Source of the DNA: Flagellimonas myxillae
GTDB lineage: Bacteria; Bacteroidota; Bacteroidia; Flavobacteriales; Flavobacteriaceae
DNA: 64,000 bases
Direction of reading: 5' to 3'
NCBI RefSeq assembly: GCF_023502235.1
Contig: NZ_JAMFLY010000003.1
Location: forward strand, 124,001 to 188,000
Shown: piece after piece, positions 1 through 7,897 of the stretch
Layout of the letters: every line of letters starts with the position of its first letter
Numbering within the stretch: position 1 is the stretch's first letter
Notes under the pieces: model-generated
What the model was told of the DNA's origin: nothing
Database searches by the model: none
What the model saw: only the letters and a program-made list of their open reading frames with translations
Made by a program: the position numbers and the translations under genes

Positions 1-606
1 CTGAAGGAGACCCGGAAGGAACTGCGCATGTTGGAAATCAAATTTGATAGCCTTAAGCTCAAAAACAACTTCCTTAGATACAACAATAGCCTTTTGGCCG
101 AACGTTATGAGGAGACCCAAAAGCAATTGGATGAACTTCGTGGACGTGCAAGCAATATGGAAAGGGCAGAATCCCTGCTAAGGGAAACCAACAGGGAATT
201 GGCACGGGAACTCAAGATAAAAAGCTATCTAAAACTCCAGGATGCAGAGGGCAGTGGTTTTCGTTTAAGAGCAGGAAGACCGTTGAAGACCAACAAAGCT
301 TCCACGATAGAAAAACTAAGGGGGTGCGTTACCGTAATGGGCGACCCCAACGAAGAAGGCAATGTTCGGGTATTATACCTGCAGTTTTTGGATCCCAATA
401 TGGCCGTGATCGAGGACAATGCCAATACCATATCGGTAAGTGGCAACACCTACAGCAAAAAAGTAGAGATTCCATATACTGGAAAAGAGATCAGTATCTG
501 TGATGCCATTACGGTTCCAGAAGGCTCGCTTTCCGAAGGAATTTACACCCTAAATGTCTTTGAGGATGAAAGACTCTTGGCCTCTGCCGAATTTCAGTTG
601 AAATAA
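1..606 (+). CDS. Coiled-coil protein of unknown function, 5' end outside window
   Basis: The reading frame is open from base 1, so the true start probably lies upstream; the first ATG inside the window is at 28. About 70 N-terminal residues are rich in Glu, Lys, Arg and Leu with heptad-like spacing (RYEETQKQLDELRGRA) and predict a coiled coil. The remaining 120 residues are beta-rich, ending in a compact domain with the look of an Ig or beta-sandwich fold (VEIPYTGKEI, GIYTLNVFEDERLLASAEFQLK). No catalytic motif is visible. It ends 35 bases before glyS, in the same direction. Proteins like this are common next to glyS in flavobacteria as unnamed conserved proteins (family recollection, not tested). 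No function is proposed. Confidence 0.75.
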   Translation: MKETRKELRMLEIKFDSLKLKNNFLRYNNSLLAERYEETQKQLDELRGRASNMERAESLLRETNRELARELKIKSYLKLQDAEGSGFRLRAGRPLKTNKASTIEKLRGCVTVMGDPNEEGNVRVLYLQFLDPNMAVIEDNANTISVSGNTYSKKVEIPYTGKEISICDAITVPEGSLSEGIYTLNVFEDERLLASAEFQLK

Positions 607-609
607 CCC

Positions 610-637
610 TTGTTTTTTTGGTAAAGTTCTATTTTTG
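610..637 (+). promoter_or_regulatory. Bacteroidota-type promoter of glyS
   Basis: TTG at 610-612, a 17-base spacer and TATTTTTG at 630-637 match the Bacteroidota sigma-ABfr consensus (TTG / TAnnTTTG). The motif ends only four bases before the glyS ATG at 642, so the transcript would start at or very near the start codon. Confidence 0.6.
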
Positions 638-641
638 CCGC

Positions 642-2183
642 ATGGCAAAACAAGAAGACGTTTTTAAGAAGGTAATCTCCCATGCCAAGGAGTATGGGTA
701 TGTGTTCCAATCCAGTGAGATTTATGATGGCCTGAGTGCAGTGTATGACTACGCACAAAATGGGGTTGAGTTAAAAAAGAACATCCGGGAGTATTGGTGG
801 CAAGCCATGGTGCAGCTCAATGATAACATTGTGGGTATCGATGCCGCTATTTTTATGCACCCCACTACCTGGAAAGCTTCTGGACACGTGGACGCCTTCA
901 ACGATCCTCTAATCGACAATAAAGATTCCAAAAAGAGATATCGTGCCGATGTCCTAATAGAAGACCATGTCGCCAAAATAGAAGCGAAAATTGATAAGGA
1001 AGTGGCAAAGGCCGCCAAACGTTTTGGGGATAGCTTTGATAAAAAGCAATTTTTGGAAACCAACCAGCGCGTTCTGGACTATCAGACTAAGGCCGATGGC
1101 ATTCTAAAGCGTATGGGAAAATCCCTTGAAAATGAGGATTTGGCCGATGTGAAAGCCCTGATTGAAGAACTGGGAATAGCCTGTCCGTTGTCGGGCTCCA
1201 AAAACTGGACGGATGTAAAGCAATTCAATTTGATGTTCGGCACCAAATTGGGTGCCTCCGCGGATTCTGCCATGGACTTGTACCTAAGACCGGAAACTGC
1301 CCAGGGGATTTTTGTGAACTTTCTTAATGTTCAGAAAACGGGACGGATGAAGATTCCTTTTGGAATAGCCCAAACCGGAAAGGCATTTAGAAACGAAATC
1401 GTGGCGCGCCAATTCATCTTTCGTATGCGGGAGTTTGAACAGATGGAAATGCAGTATTTTATTAAGCCTGGTACCCAACAGGAGTGGTATGAAAAATGGA
1501 AGGAAAAACGTATGAAGTGGCACCTTTCCTTGGGTATGGGCGAGGACAATTACCGTTTCCACGATCATGAAAAATTGGCCCACTATGCCGATGCCGCTGC
1601 GGATATCGAATTTAAATTCCCATTTGGTTTTAAGGAATTGGAGGGGATCCATTCCCGTACCGATTTTGATTTGAGCCAGCACGAGGAATATTCCGGGAAA
1701 AAACTCCAATATTTCGATCCAGAGGAAAACAAGAGCTATGTACCCTACGTTTTGGAAACTTCCATTGGATTGGACCGAATGTTCTTGGCCGTTTTCTCCA
1801 ACTCCCTCAAAGAGGAGGAGCTGGAAAATGGAACTACCAGAACCGTCCTAAAAATTCCAGCGGTTTTGGCTCCAACAAAAGCGGCAGTACTACCGTTGTT
1901 AAAGCGTGATGGCTTGCCAGAAGTTGCCAACAAGTTAATCGATGAACTTAAATGGGATTTCAATGTGATCTATGACGAAAAAGATGCCGTGGGCCGTAGG
2001 TACCGAAGACAGGATGCCGCAGGAACACCTTTCTGTGTTACCGTAGATCACCAAACTTTGGAAGACGATACGGTAACCATCCGCCATAGGGATACCATGG
2101 AACAACAACGCGTAAAACTATCCCAGGTTAAGGAGATTATCTCCAAAGAAGTGGATATGCGGTATTGGTTGCAAAAAATCTAG
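642..2183 (+). CDS. glyS: Glycine--tRNA ligase, dimeric class II type
   Basis: Charges tRNA-Gly with glycine in the cytoplasm. The 513-residue protein is of the alpha2 (eukaryote/archaea-like) type rather than the alpha2beta2 type. Visible class II motifs are RPETAQGIFVNF (motif 2 region), the FRMREFEQMEMQYF stretch that follows, and ETSIGLDRMFLAV (motif 3). The C-terminal anticodon-binding domain starts near KIPAVLAPTKAAVLPL. A TTG eight codons upstream (618) is in frame, but it lies before the promoter motif, so the ATG at 642 (MAKQEDVF) is preferred. The stop codon overlaps the fhs stop on the other strand within the palindrome CTAG at 2180-2183. Confidence 0.97.
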   Translation: MAKQEDVFKKVISHAKEYGYVFQSSEIYDGLSAVYDYAQNGVELKKNIREYWWQAMVQLNDNIVGIDAAIFMHPTTWKASGHVDAFNDPLIDNKDSKKRYRADVLIEDHVAKIEAKIDKEVAKAAKRFGDSFDKKQFLETNQRVLDYQTKADGILKRMGKSLENEDLADVKALIEELGIACPLSGSKNWTDVKQFNLMFGTKLGASADSAMDLYLRPETAQGIFVNFLNVQKTGRMKIPFGIAQTGKAFRNEIVARQFIFRMREFEQMEMQYFIKPGTQQEWYEKWKEKRMKWHLSLGMGEDNYRFHDHEKLAHYADAAADIEFKFPFGFKELEGIHSRTDFDLSQHEEYSGKKLQYFDPEENKSYVPYVLETSIGLDRMFLAVFSNSLKEEELENGTTRTVLKIPAVLAPTKAAVLPLLKRDGLPEVANKLIDELKWDFNVIYDEKDAVGRRYRRQDAAGTPFCVTVDHQTLEDDTVTIRHRDTMEQQRVKLSQVKEIISKEVDMRYWLQKI

Positions 2184-3847
2184 AACAAACCTGTAATCTC
2201 CCCATCATCATTTACATCTATCCCTTCGGAAGAGGGTTGGGCGGGTAAGCCAGGCATCCGCATAATATCACCTGTGATCGGGACCAAAAAGCCCGCACCC
2301 ACGGCAATTTCTATTTCCCTAACGGTAATGATAAAGTCTTTGGGCCTTCCTAAAAGTTTAGGGTTGTCCGACAAGGATTTCTGGGTCTTTGCAATGCAAA
2401 CAGGCAAATGGTCCAAGCCCAAATTGGCAATTTTCCTGAGATGTGCTTTGGCCTTGGAGGTGTAATCCACGTGTTCGGCCCCATAAATTTCCGTGGCTAT
2501 GGTGGCAATCTTGTCCATCACGGATGATTCCCAGTTGTACAAGGGGGTAAAGTTGGATTTCCTAGATTCCACCACCTCAATAATATGTTGTGCCAGTGCT
2601 TCGGCGCCCTCTCCACCTTTGGCCCAAACTTCGGCCAGAGCCACCCGGACACCCTTGGATTTGGCCAACTCCTTAATCACAGCAATCTCTTCGTCCGTAT
2701 CGGTCACAAACTTGTTGATAGCAATCACAGGCACCACATTGAACTTGGCTATGTTCTCCAAATGTTTCTCCAAGTTGGGCAATCCCTTTTTCAGGGCGTC
2801 CACATTGGGTTCGGTCAGTGATTTTAGGTCGGCTCCCCCATGGTATTTTAAGGCCCGGATAGTTGCTGTAAGCACCACAGCTTTAGGTTTTAATCCCGCA
2901 CTTTGGCATTTGATATCGAAGAATTTTTCAGCCCCAAGGTCAAATCCAAAACCGGCTTCGGTAACGGTATATTCAGAGTAGGACATCCCCATTCGGGTGG
3001 CAATCACAGAATTGGTCCCCTGTGCAATATTGGCAAATGGCCCGCCGTGGATAATGGCCGGATTCCCTTCTATGGTCTGCACCAAATTGGGCTTGATGGC
3101 ATCTTTAAGCAAAGCGGTCATGGCACCTTCGGCCTTCAAATCCTTGGCATAGATGGGTTCTTTGTCAAACGTATAGCCCACAAAAATGTTCCCGAGACGT
3201 TTTTTAAGGTCGTTAAGGTCTTCGGCCAAACAGAGAATGGCCATGATCTCCGAAGCGGCGGTAATATCAAATCCGGTTTCCCTTGGAATCCCGGATGTGG
3301 TTCCACCCAAACCCACAATGATATGGCGAAGCGAGCGGTCGTTCATGTCCATCACCCGTTTCCAGCCTATGGTTCGTGGGTCTAACCTAAGCGAACGGGT
3401 CTTGCTTTGGATGTTATTATCGATGACAGCAGAGAGGAGGTTGTGTGCCTTTTCTATGGCTGCAAAATCGCCCGTAAAGTGCAGGTTGATGTCCTCCATA
3501 GGCAATACCTGGGAGTGACGACCACCGGTCGCCCCACCTTTGATCCCAAAAACAGGGCCCAGAGAAGGTTCCCGAAGTACTACGGTGGTCTTTTTGCCCA
3601 AACGGTTCAAACCCTCCGTAAGACCAATGGACATGGTGGTCTTTCCCTCGCCCGCAGGGGTAGGGGAAATGGCAGAGACCAAAATGAGGTTGCTTTGTTC
3701 TGCTTTTGCCTTATCAATCGCCTGTAAAGGCAGTTTGGCCTTGTACTTCCCGTACATTTCAATAGATTCTGGATCTACTCCAAATTTTTTCGCAATGTTC
3801 TCAATAGGCTGTAGGGTAACGCCTTTGGCGATTTCCAAATCGGTCAT
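2180..3847 (-). CDS. fhs: Formate--tetrahydrofolate ligase
   Basis: ATP-dependent formation of 10-formyl-tetrahydrofolate from formate and THF, in one-carbon metabolism. The 555-residue length is normal for the family. The P-loop-like motif TPAGEGKTT is near residue 63, followed by REPSLGPVFGIKGGATGG, a family signature. The C-terminus has the characteristic GDIMRMPGLP motif near residue 528. It is convergent with glyS and appears monocistronic, with its start facing a 217-base gap that contains a short hairpin. Confidence 0.97.
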   Translation of the reverse strand: MTDLEIAKGVTLQPIENIAKKFGVDPESIEMYGKYKAKLPLQAIDKAKAEQSNLILVSAISPTPAGEGKTTMSIGLTEGLNRLGKKTTVVLREPSLGPVFGIKGGATGGRHSQVLPMEDINLHFTGDFAAIEKAHNLLSAVIDNNIQSKTRSLRLDPRTIGWKRVMDMNDRSLRHIIVGLGGTTSGIPRETGFDITAASEIMAILCLAEDLNDLKKRLGNIFVGYTFDKEPIYAKDLKAEGAMTALLKDAIKPNLVQTIEGNPAIIHGGPFANIAQGTNSVIATRMGMSYSEYTVTEAGFGFDLGAEKFFDIKCQSAGLKPKAVVLTATIRALKYHGGADLKSLTEPNVDALKKGLPNLEKHLENIAKFNVVPVIAINKFVTDTDEEIAVIKELAKSKGVRVALAEVWAKGGEGAEALAQHIIEVVESRKSNFTPLYNWESSVMDKIATIATEIYGAEHVDYTSKAKAHLRKIANLGLDHLPVCIAKTQKSLSDNPKLLGRPKDFIITVREIEIAVGAGFLVPITGDIMRMPGLPAQPSSEGIDVNDDGEITGLF

Positions 3848-3874
3848 AGGTAGCTGTTTTGTATTAGTCAGGAG

Positions 3875-3893
3875 AACGAAAAAGCATTTCGTT
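3875..3893. repeat. Inverted repeat upstream of fhs
   Basis: AACGAAA at 3875-3881 and TTTCGTT at 3887-3893 form a perfect 7-bp inverted repeat with a 5-base loop, 28 bases upstream of the fhs start. It could be an operator or a leader hairpin. Nothing else recognisable is seen in the gap 3848-4064. Confidence 0.4.
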
Positions 3894-4064
3894 TTTCACC
3901 TTACAAGATACTATAATAGCAGGAGTAATTTTTATGATAAACCCCACTTTTTGTATCCTTCCCTTTAGGATAGATACTAAATAAGGTTTAAGCGTTGTGA
4001 ACAGTTTTGTTCGAAGACTAAACAGGCATCAAATAAGGATACGACAGGCCTTGATAGCGCCAAT

Positions 4065-5474
4065 TTAATCGATACTTCTAACAAATCTCGCGCTATAAGC
4101 ATTGTTGCGCATGGCGCCGTGCCAACCTCCGTAACGGCGATAAGCGACCGGACTAAACGGATTAAACTCCTGGTATTCTTGGTTATGCCCATAGAAACCT
4201 CCACCACGAAAACCGATACCCCCATCAGACTCACCATAGGGCCAATCCTGTACATCGGCAGTTCCGTTAGCGGACAGAACACCATCCCCATGCACACCGG
4301 TAAAAGCTCTTCCCTTTGAATGCCCAACCGTAATTACCCGTTCCCAAACACTTCCGGCCAGATCCATAACCCAATAGTAGGAAGCCCCGAAATGGGCTTT
4401 GGTCTCATCTGTCAAATGGGATTCATCCCAACTGTTCACCATGCCCAAGGTTCTGTCGGGATTAGGGATGCGTTGTATTTTTTCCTTGCTATGGGTGCCC
4501 CAAGGAAAATCATGTGCCTTTGGGGGGGAGGTCCCTCGTGCGGCCTTGGTATATTCAAATTCTGTCATAGGGCGTAATCCGGCCCAATCGGCAAAGGCCA
4601 TGGCATCGTCCCATCCAAAGAACAAACAGGGTTTATTTGGGTTTGGGGTGATGTATTTCCCATTTTTAGGGGTGATGGTCCCGCCTTGGGAAGCATAACG
4701 CCTCTCCGTATGTATGATCCTCGCAGCGGATTGATCCGGCCGTAAACTGTTTAAAAAAGCCACATATTGGCCTTCGGTGGGTTCATATTTCATCATATAA
4801 AAAGGGGAAACACCCTTGGGATAGGTAGCTGGAATTGGACCCTGTTGGTCCCCTTCATATAAGTACTCGCCAGAATTGTAAAACAAGTCCCCGGTTTCCG
4901 AAACTGTCAACACTTGGTTTTGGGAAGTAATTTCGACCAGGCCCGAAGGCTTCCCTCTTTTGTTCGGGGCATAGAAACTGCCAAATTCTTGGGCTGCTGG
5001 GTCAGGGTCGCCCAAGGTAAATCCCCCTTGGGGAATATTGACCATCTCTATGCCATAGGCATTAAAATACCACCCTCTTTGGTCTACATCCCTAAAACTG
5101 GGTCTATCCAAATTTATTTTTAAGGTGACTTCCACACGGCCTCGAAATGTGTTACCAGGTTTTAGGAAAAGCCCTGTACCATCTTTGGGAACCTCAAATT
5201 CTAGCTTGGGATCATTGGAAAATACGGAAACCACTTTGTGCCCCTCTTGCGCCACCTTGATATGCGCATAACCCCCTTCTTCGGAAATGGACTTAAAAAA
5301 CAGCCAGACCGCATCGTGGTTGTTGGTATTGTACCAAGAGTTGTCCCAGCTTACGTTGAACAGGGTATAGGCCTGTCCTGGCTCGATATAAAGCAAGGGT
5401 GTTGAAACTTTAAGATTGGAGGCCCCAACAGAAAGGGATAGGGCAAAAGCAAGGAGGGAAAAGCAGTACTTCAT
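4065..5474 (-). CDS. Exported SUMF1/FGE-fold protein without catalytic cysteines
   Basis: A Sec signal peptide (MKYCFSLLAFALSLSVGAS) is followed by an N-terminal beta domain of about 110 residues and then a SUMF1-type fold, recognised from MVNIPQGGFTLG, the CLFFGWDDAMAFADWAGLRPMTEFE stretch, FPWGT, DLAGSVWERV and GFRGGGF. In true formylglycine-generating enzymes the C-terminal part carries a copper-binding Cys pair; here the matching end reads NNAYSARFVRSID and the mature protein has a single Cys (in NKPCLFF). It is therefore unlikely to make formylglycine and more likely belongs to the structural or EgtB/GldJ-like branch of the fold. It is monocistronic. A Cys-type sulfatase lies 2.4 kb away, but the missing residues argue against an enzyme-substrate pair. 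Confidence 0.85.
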   Translation of the reverse strand: MKYCFSLLAFALSLSVGASNLKVSTPLLYIEPGQAYTLFNVSWDNSWYNTNNHDAVWLFFKSISEEGGYAHIKVAQEGHKVVSVFSNDPKLEFEVPKDGTGLFLKPGNTFRGRVEVTLKINLDRPSFRDVDQRGWYFNAYGIEMVNIPQGGFTLGDPDPAAQEFGSFYAPNKRGKPSGLVEITSQNQVLTVSETGDLFYNSGEYLYEGDQQGPIPATYPKGVSPFYMMKYEPTEGQYVAFLNSLRPDQSAARIIHTERRYASQGGTITPKNGKYITPNPNKPCLFFGWDDAMAFADWAGLRPMTEFEYTKAARGTSPPKAHDFPWGTHSKEKIQRIPNPDRTLGMVNSWDESHLTDETKAHFGASYYWVMDLAGSVWERVITVGHSKGRAFTGVHGDGVLSANGTADVQDWPYGESDGGIGFRGGGFYGHNQEYQEFNPFSPVAYRRYGGWHGAMRNNAYSARFVRSID

Positions 5475-5612
5475 GGTAGTTTAGATTGATTGATGAATGT
5501 TTGCCCAAGAGGAATGTAGACCTGCTTGATGCTCTTTAAAGTTAGCGAATTCACCTGACTTTTAAGGCCAAGTGTATATTCTTGGCAACCTCCAATTAAA
5601 AATATGTTGGGG

Positions 5613-6452
5613 CTATTTTAGCTTGTCTGGATTATTGTCCAACTTTTTGGTTTCGGAGCCCACTCTGCGTTCCAATTTTTTCACGTCTTCTTCCGCTGGG
5701 AGTTCTTCTGGCTTAATACCTCTTTGTAGCATGATTTTACGAACAGATTGGTTGTTGGTAATGTGTTCAGCCGAGATTTGTTTTTCGGTTTCAAGGCTCT
5801 TGTCTTTGGTGTTGAATACCGTTATTTCCGTAGCAAAGTCCTTGGCCTTAATGGTTATCGTAGGTAGAAAATCGGTTAAAGCCCTGTTTTTTGGAACACC
5901 GAGTTTGTCCTTCATTTGCCGGGTACTTTTCCCAAATAATGCTTGATCTCCCTTACTGCGGATGATTCCAAAGTTTTTGTTGTTTCCGGTATATTCATAG
6001 ATAAGCTCGGATAGTTCTTTTTCTGATAGGCTTAGTTTTTGCCTGGCCTGCAAACGCTCCCAATCTTTGATGCGTTGCTCAATGACCTCCAACTTTCGGG
6101 TCTGGATGGCAAAGTAGTTCTGTGCGAATGCAATTTGTTCCTTACGGGAATCCCCATTTTGGGCAATAAGATAACAGGCGTAGCGGGTTAGCATTATATC
6201 GTCTATCTCCCGCTCACTGCCAGAACCTAGATTTACCATTTTGTTGACGTCAACAAAATGGTCTGAGATAGTGTTACCGGATGCTTCGCACGCTATTTTT
6301 CCTTTAACGATAACTTTTTGGAAATTACGCCATTCGGTGTACCCCAATAGATGTTGCAAGTCCCTTGCAAACCAAAACTCAATGCCATTCTCCGTTGTAT
6401 GGGAATGACCTTCAAAATTGTTGGATAATGATTTGATTACTTCTGATTTCAT
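5613..6452 (-). CDS. dinD: DNA damage-inducible protein D family (BRO-N/DinD)
   Basis: 279 residues with the BRO-N/DinD pattern: an N-terminal ENGIEFWFARDLQHLLGYTEWRNF, then DHFVDVNKMVNLGSG, the DDIMLTRYACYLIAQNGD core, IAFAQNYFAIQTRKLEV and a C-terminal segment with SAEHITNNQSVRKIMLQRGI. DinD in E. coli is an SOS-induced protein that inhibits RecA; the same role here is inference. It is divergent from the small ORF at 6604, with a palindrome-containing gap between. The coding sequence contains a 28-bp perfect palindrome at 6235-6262. It sits in an AT-rich accessory patch (about 5500-7850), and DinD genes are often patchily distributed, so horizontal gain is plausible. Confidence 0.9.
   Translation of the reverse strand: MKSEVIKSLSNNFEGHSHTTENGIEFWFARDLQHLLGYTEWRNFQKVIVKGKIACEASGNTISDHFVDVNKMVNLGSGSEREIDDIMLTRYACYLIAQNGDSRKEQIAFAQNYFAIQTRKLEVIEQRIKDWERLQARQKLSLSEKELSELIYEYTGNNKNFGIIRSKGDQALFGKSTRQMKDKLGVPKNRALTDFLPTITIKAKDFATEITVFNTKDKSLETEKQISAEHITNNQSVRKIMLQRGIKPEELPAEEDVKKLERRVGSETKKLDNNPDKLK
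6235..6262. repeat. 28-bp perfect palindrome inside dinD
   Basis: The half ACCATTTTGTTGAC (6235-6248) is followed directly by its exact reverse complement (6249-6262), with no loop. It encodes the DHFVDVNKMV segment of DinD. It could extrude as a cruciform or bind a dimeric protein. Confidence 0.9.
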
Positions 6453-6554
6453 GTTGCCATTTGATTAGGTTAATAGATTTGGGGATGCTACGGGCTCATA
6501 CAAGATAGCAAAAGAAGTGTGGACTCATTAAAACCATGAAATAAAAATGAAAAG

Positions 6555-6568
6555 CTACTAATTAGTAG
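6555..6568. promoter_or_regulatory. Palindromic candidate operator between dinD and small ORF
   Basis: CTACTAATTAGTAG is a perfect 14-bp palindrome in the divergent region between dinD and the ORF at 6604. Further copies of the TTAGTA core follow just downstream (around 6588). An SOS-type (LexA-like) operator is a possibility because dinD is damage-inducible elsewhere; this is inference from position and symmetry only. The rest of 6453-6603 is AT-rich without a clear feature. Confidence 0.35.
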
Positions 6569-6603
6569 TAATTATTTAATTCTCACATTAGTACATTAGT
6601 CCC

Positions 6604-6726
6604 ATGCCAAAGGAGTCCCAAATCGAGCAATTGAACAATTTGATCAAAGATGGTTATGGTTCCCCGGAGCGTATGGCGCAGAAGTTGGACGAGCTTGTTT
6701 TTATGTTACACTATTTGGAGAAATAG
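6604..6726 (+). CDS. Small ORF (40 aa), protein-like frame continues after amber stop
   Basis: ATG at 6604 opens a 40-codon frame starting MPKESQIEQLNNLIKDGYGS and ending LDELVFMLHYLEK, then TAG at 6724. The composition and the amphipathic helices look like a real protein. In the same frame, directly after the TAG, 22 more codons (VFTSREIRSSADLLRALGEVLR) run to TAA at 6793-6795 and also look like a helix. The ancestral gene may thus be about 63 codons, interrupted by a nonsense change, or the stop may be read through. No family is recognised. It is divergent from dinD, and its end is 97 bases from the 3' end of the next gene on the other strand. Confidence 0.45.
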   Translation: MPKESQIEQLNNLIKDGYGSPERMAQKLDELVFMLHYLEK

Positions 6727-6822
6727 GTTTTTACCTCGCGAGAGATTCGAAGTTCGGCAGATTTGCTACGGGCGTTGGGAGAGGTTTTGAGGTAATCAAC
6801 CCACACTGAACCATAGCCATTG

Positions 6823-7785
6823 TCATAGATCATTATTTATACGTACGTCAATCAATTTCAAATAGCGTTGTCTATTTTTTCCACTCAAAATCGTTTCCGC
6901 CATCATTCTTTTGTCTTGGGTCGACTTGTAATAATTCTCAAAAGATTTAGCCCGGATATTCATGTGGTAATTTAGGTAACGTTCAGTGAACTTATAATAT
7001 TCAAGACTTTTGGAATTCCATTGGTGTGTATTATACTCTTGGAAAATATTAGAATAGAACGTATCCGATTCTGGATTTTTAATAAGGCTTTCCACTTGAT
7101 CGGGAAAGTTTTGCTCGAACCAGTTTAAGTATTTGTTCAAATGCCCCAGATAAATTTCAGAGTAAACATAATTGTCGAAACTGTTCCCTGTTTCGATGTT
7201 TTTCCGATCAACCGCTTTCAGATCAAAATCCCTCTCAATCAGCATTTGCTCCCAACAGGTCTTATAGTCAGATTTTACATCATAATCCAATTTGCCCTTG
7301 CCGATGCTATTTGAGTTTAAATAAAAGTCCCTCAATTGGACTTGCAAAGCACCAGAGTTATCCGGGCTACTTATAGAATCGATACTTTTTGTTTCTGTCC
7401 AATTTATGTTGATGCTCTCCTCATTTGAAATGTAAAAAGTAGGGATCGATGTGAAGAATTTTTCACAATTTCCAAAAAAATAGGTTTGTGGTGCTGTACT
7501 ATATATTTGGTATGTAAATGGTTTGAATTTTTCGGTTGAAATTGAAACCAATTTTGAGTTTAGATCATGTCTTTTGAATTTAAACGCTCCATTTTTTAAA
7601 ATTGCCGTTGAATCGATGGTGAAATTCTCGTTCAAGTTGTCAAAATGATCAATTTCATTTAGATAAACTGTCCCTGATTCAACGGAATTTATTTTTCCAT
7701 AAATTATTGTCCCCGTTTTATTAGTTTCTTTTTTACAGGATAAAATGGTTGCCACTAAAAATAATATGAGGTACAGGCTTCTCAT
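6823..7785 (-). CDS. Lipoprotein with DUF4369-like N-terminus, no thioredoxin domain
   Basis: A lipoprotein signal with lipobox ILSC (Cys17) is followed by a DUF4369-like beta domain (GTIIYGKINSVESGTVYLNE, FTIDSTAILKNGAFKF) and a long helical region. In Bacteroidota this architecture usually precedes a TlpA-type thioredoxin domain in AhpC/TSA-family lipoproteins; here the protein stops at YLKLIDVRINNDL, about where that domain would start, and no CxxC is present. It may be a truncated or specialised paralogue. The coding sequence is visibly richer in A and T than the flanking sulfatase gene, suggesting separate ancestry. Function unknown. Confidence 0.75.
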   Translation of the reverse strand: MRSLYLILFLVATILSCKKETNKTGTIIYGKINSVESGTVYLNEIDHFDNLNENFTIDSTAILKNGAFKFKRHDLNSKLVSISTEKFKPFTYQIYSTAPQTYFFGNCEKFFTSIPTFYISNEESININWTETKSIDSISSPDNSGALQVQLRDFYLNSNSIGKGKLDYDVKSDYKTCWEQMLIERDFDLKAVDRKNIETGNSFDNYVYSEIYLGHLNKYLNWFEQNFPDQVESLIKNPESDTFYSNIFQEYNTHQWNSKSLEYYKFTERYLNYHMNIRAKSFENYYKSTQDKRMMAETILSGKNRQRYLKLIDVRINNDL

Positions 7786-7835
7786 TAGTTGATTTGTAAC
7801 TGGTTTGTAACGATGTAAGATGCATCTTTACATTC

Positions 7836-7843
7836 CAAATATA
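7836..7843 (-). promoter_or_regulatory. Candidate -7 element for the DUF4369-like lipoprotein gene
   Basis: CAAATATA on the plus strand reads TATATTTG on the minus strand, matching TAnnTTTG, 51 bases upstream of the start at 7785. A near-palindrome (ATGTAAGATGCATCTTTACAT, about 7813-7833) lies between it and the gene. No convincing -33 TTG was found. Confidence 0.4.
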
Positions 7844-7897
7844 GGTTATAGACAGTCTAGAAGGTGACGGATATCTGTATCAAATGGGATTCTTTAG

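Noticed and set aside
2493..3968. Several plus-strand frames of 100-160 codons opposite fhs
   Set aside because: They are antisense shadows of a clearly coding gene, rich in unlikely residue runs, with no recognisable domain.
4065..5474. Calling the SUMF1 protein a formylglycine-generating enzyme for the sulfatase
   Set aside because: The needed Cys residues are absent, so only the fold is claimed.
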